A stretch of 10,136 bases of DNA, from the NCBI GenBank assembly GCA_036939975.1, contig JALLPB010001368.1, positions 1 to 10,136 on the forward strand, given 5' to 3'. Below, one piece after another: positions 8,609 through 10,136 of this stretch. The notes under the pieces are model-generated. The model did not search any database, was not told where the DNA came from, and saw only the letters and a program-made list of their open reading frames with translations. This DNA comes from Cyclostephanos tholiformis (lineage: Eukaryota > Bacillariophyta > Thalassiosirophyceae > Thalassiosirales > Thalassiosiraceae). Position 1 is the stretch's first letter. Every line of letters starts with the position of its first letter. Both the position numbers and the translations under genes were made by a program.

Positions 8609-8644
8609 AATTGTTTATGATAATATAAATTATAGTAAACAAAT
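8609..8644. terminator. AT-rich inverted repeat between two convergent 3' ends
   Basis: The arms ATTGTTTA and TAAACAAAT flank a nearly self-complementary AT core, giving a 36-nt imperfect palindrome. It sits between the stop of the plus-strand gene (8469) and the stop of the minus-strand transposase (8699-8697). An AATAAA lies at 8642-8647 on the plus strand. It may serve 3'-end formation or be part of the transposon terminus. Both roles are inferred. Confidence 0.4.
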
Positions 8645-8696
8645 AAATGAATATTATTATCAATTGTGTATTATACTATGGTATTAAACCCCCCTG

Positions 8697-10136
8697 TTAT
8701 ACGTCACCCTCATCACCCTCGTCCTTGTTAGCATCTTGCTTGTTCAATGTGTCGAATACATCCAGCTTGTTTGGGTCGTTGCCAATTATCGTGTCATCTC
8801 CCTCAAACTCTCCAGCATCACTGAATACTCCGAAGTAGGAGTACCCGGTCTTCCTCCAGGGATTCTTCAGGGTGTCATCAGTGATATTACTCTTGGCAGC
8901 AACAATCCAATTTGATACATCACAGCAAGTGGTGGCTGCGATTCACTGATCGGGGGCCTGATCGAGTAGCCAAGTGTTATACTCGGTCCTTAACTTGGCC
9001 TTGAATGCCTTGTTGTACCCAACGTCAACCGGCTGGAGGAGACCAGTGCATCCAGGTGGAATGAACTCCACCTGGATGCTGAGATCTTGAATTGCATTGA
9101 CGACTGATGCCTTCATGTGCACCAAAAAGGAGTCGAGGAAGAGGATGGGCACAACTCCTTCCAGGGCGGTCGCAACATAGGGTGCGAGGATTTCAATGAT
9201 CCACTTTAGCATCATTGGCTCGTCAAACCATGCCTTGTTTTGGCAGGTGTAGACAAGCTAGTTTGGCAGTGTCTGCAGCTCACGACACGCAATGTGCCAA
9301 TTAGGTTTGCCTAAATAAAAAACCAAACCAAGAAGAGAACAAAAAGAATTGTGTGAGTTGATGGCCGCCAAATGTGTATAATATTTTTCTTACTTACCTT
9401 TAAACACCACCATTTGCCTCACACATCGGCCTAATGCAGTCACCGTGACTGCTACCATTACACGCTTGGAATCGGATGCAGAGGTGCGTAGATTCACCGT
9501 GCGTGCTCCAACACAATCAATGGTCTTTTGACAGTCCATCACATGGAACACCGGGGTCTGATTCATATTAATAATATAGTCGAGATTGTGGTTGTGTTCC
9601 ACCAAGATTGGATGAATGTAGTCCAGGAATTGGAGTGCCTCGGCGTCAACCTTGCTCAGATGATGCTGTGTCTTGTGGGTGGCCATGCAATGGACCAGGC
9701 GGTGCTTTTTCATAAAGCGGGAGATGGACATTTTCACCGCATTCTCTGACATAGTTCCCAGATCGGGAATCAATGACTGGGCCTTACGCATTAGCGCAAT
9801 GCGGTTAACAGGAAGGCCCTTGCTGCGCCAAGTGTCAACGAAGTGAAGGAGATCTTGCGTAATGTCCTTCAGTATACTGGTAGGACCCAAATGTAGACTA
9901 AATGCATTGGGCTTAGGTATGGCAGCTAACACATCTTCTTTTTTCCTCCAGCGGGAAATCATGGATTGGACTAGGCCCAAGGCAGACGATGCCTCAGTGT
10001 AGGTGAGGCTCTCTTCTTCAACCATCTTATGGATGAAACAAAGGATCTTGACCTTCTTGCAAGTGCTGTACAAATTGTGCTTCCTGTCACGGCTATCAAT
10101 TCTGCGAAGGGCCCAGGTATGACTGAAGCCGCTCTT
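8697..10136 (-). pseudogene. Degenerate pogo/CENP-B-type DDE transposase, 5' end outside the window
   Basis: The frame is open to the right edge, so the true start lies beyond 10136. Exon 1 (to 9398) holds a psq-like helix-turn-helix (about 10070-9950, ending MISRWRKK), a second CENP-B-type DNA-binding segment (about 9850-9680) and the start of the DDE domain. There the usual NMDxTP reads NMNQTP: codon 9563-9561 is AAT, replacing the first catalytic Asp. After an 87-nt intron, exon 2 (9310-8697) carries ILFLDSFLVH and the LQPVDVGYNKAFK block with the second and third Asp. In-frame stops occur at 9260-9258 (TAG) and 8945-8943 (TGA). Beyond the latter the frame continues as SNWIVAAK and WRKTGYSYF, typical of this family's C-terminus, to a TAA at 8699-8697. 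The domain order is complete but the protein cannot be active. The element's inverted repeats were not found. Confidence 0.92.
9311..9397 (-). other. Intron in the transposase pseudogene (87 nt)
   Basis: The donor is AAAG|GTAAGT and the acceptor GGTTTTTTATTTAG|GCAAAC. Splicing joins VVFKG to KPNWHIACRELQTLPN in frame, matching the usual VFKGK continuation of pogo-like DDE domains. Unspliced, a TAA appears at 9392-9390. Confidence 0.87.

Overview
The window is nuclear DNA from a eukaryote. Its clear genes are interrupted by short introns of 81-111 nt with GTGAGT/GTAAGT-type donors and CAG/TAG acceptors. A stramenopile alga such as a diatom is my best guess. That rests on the intron size, on a SulP transporter fused to STAS and cyclic-nucleotide-binding-like domains, and on a CENP-B/pogo-type transposase. 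No rRNA or organelle marker fixes the taxonomy.

Layout, left to right. Positions 1-1300 are low-complexity sequence with several degenerate direct repeats and no recognisable gene. Positions 1308-1865 hold a weak plus-strand candidate gene, possibly with a 60-nt intron, of unknown family. Positions 1866-2732 hold only one unrecognised exon-like ORF. The main gene, 6166 down to 2733 on the minus strand, is a four-exon SulP-family transporter of 1051 residues. All three introns can be placed to the base and the reading frame is intact. Just upstream of its start codon (6307-6816) sits a 510-bp non-coding element with 41-bp terminal inverted repeats, a MITE built from repeated GCGCAAA/TTTGCGC palindromes.

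Positions 6821-7936 are mostly featureless, with one speculative two-exon mini-gene. A small plus-strand gene at 7937-8469 encodes about 177 residues but is broken by a -1 frameshift near 8191. It converges on a minus-strand pogo-like DDE transposase (8697 to beyond 10136). That transposase contains one intron, two in-frame stop codons and an Asp-to-Asn change in its first catalytic motif, so it is a decaying transposon. An AT-rich hairpin lies between the two convergent 3' ends.

The genes do not form a pathway. The picture is one maintained housekeeping-type membrane transporter surrounded by repeats and transposon debris. The most unusual structures are the palindrome-rich MITE in the transporter's promoter and the broken small gene next to the dead transposon. 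I found no convincing new multi-gene system.
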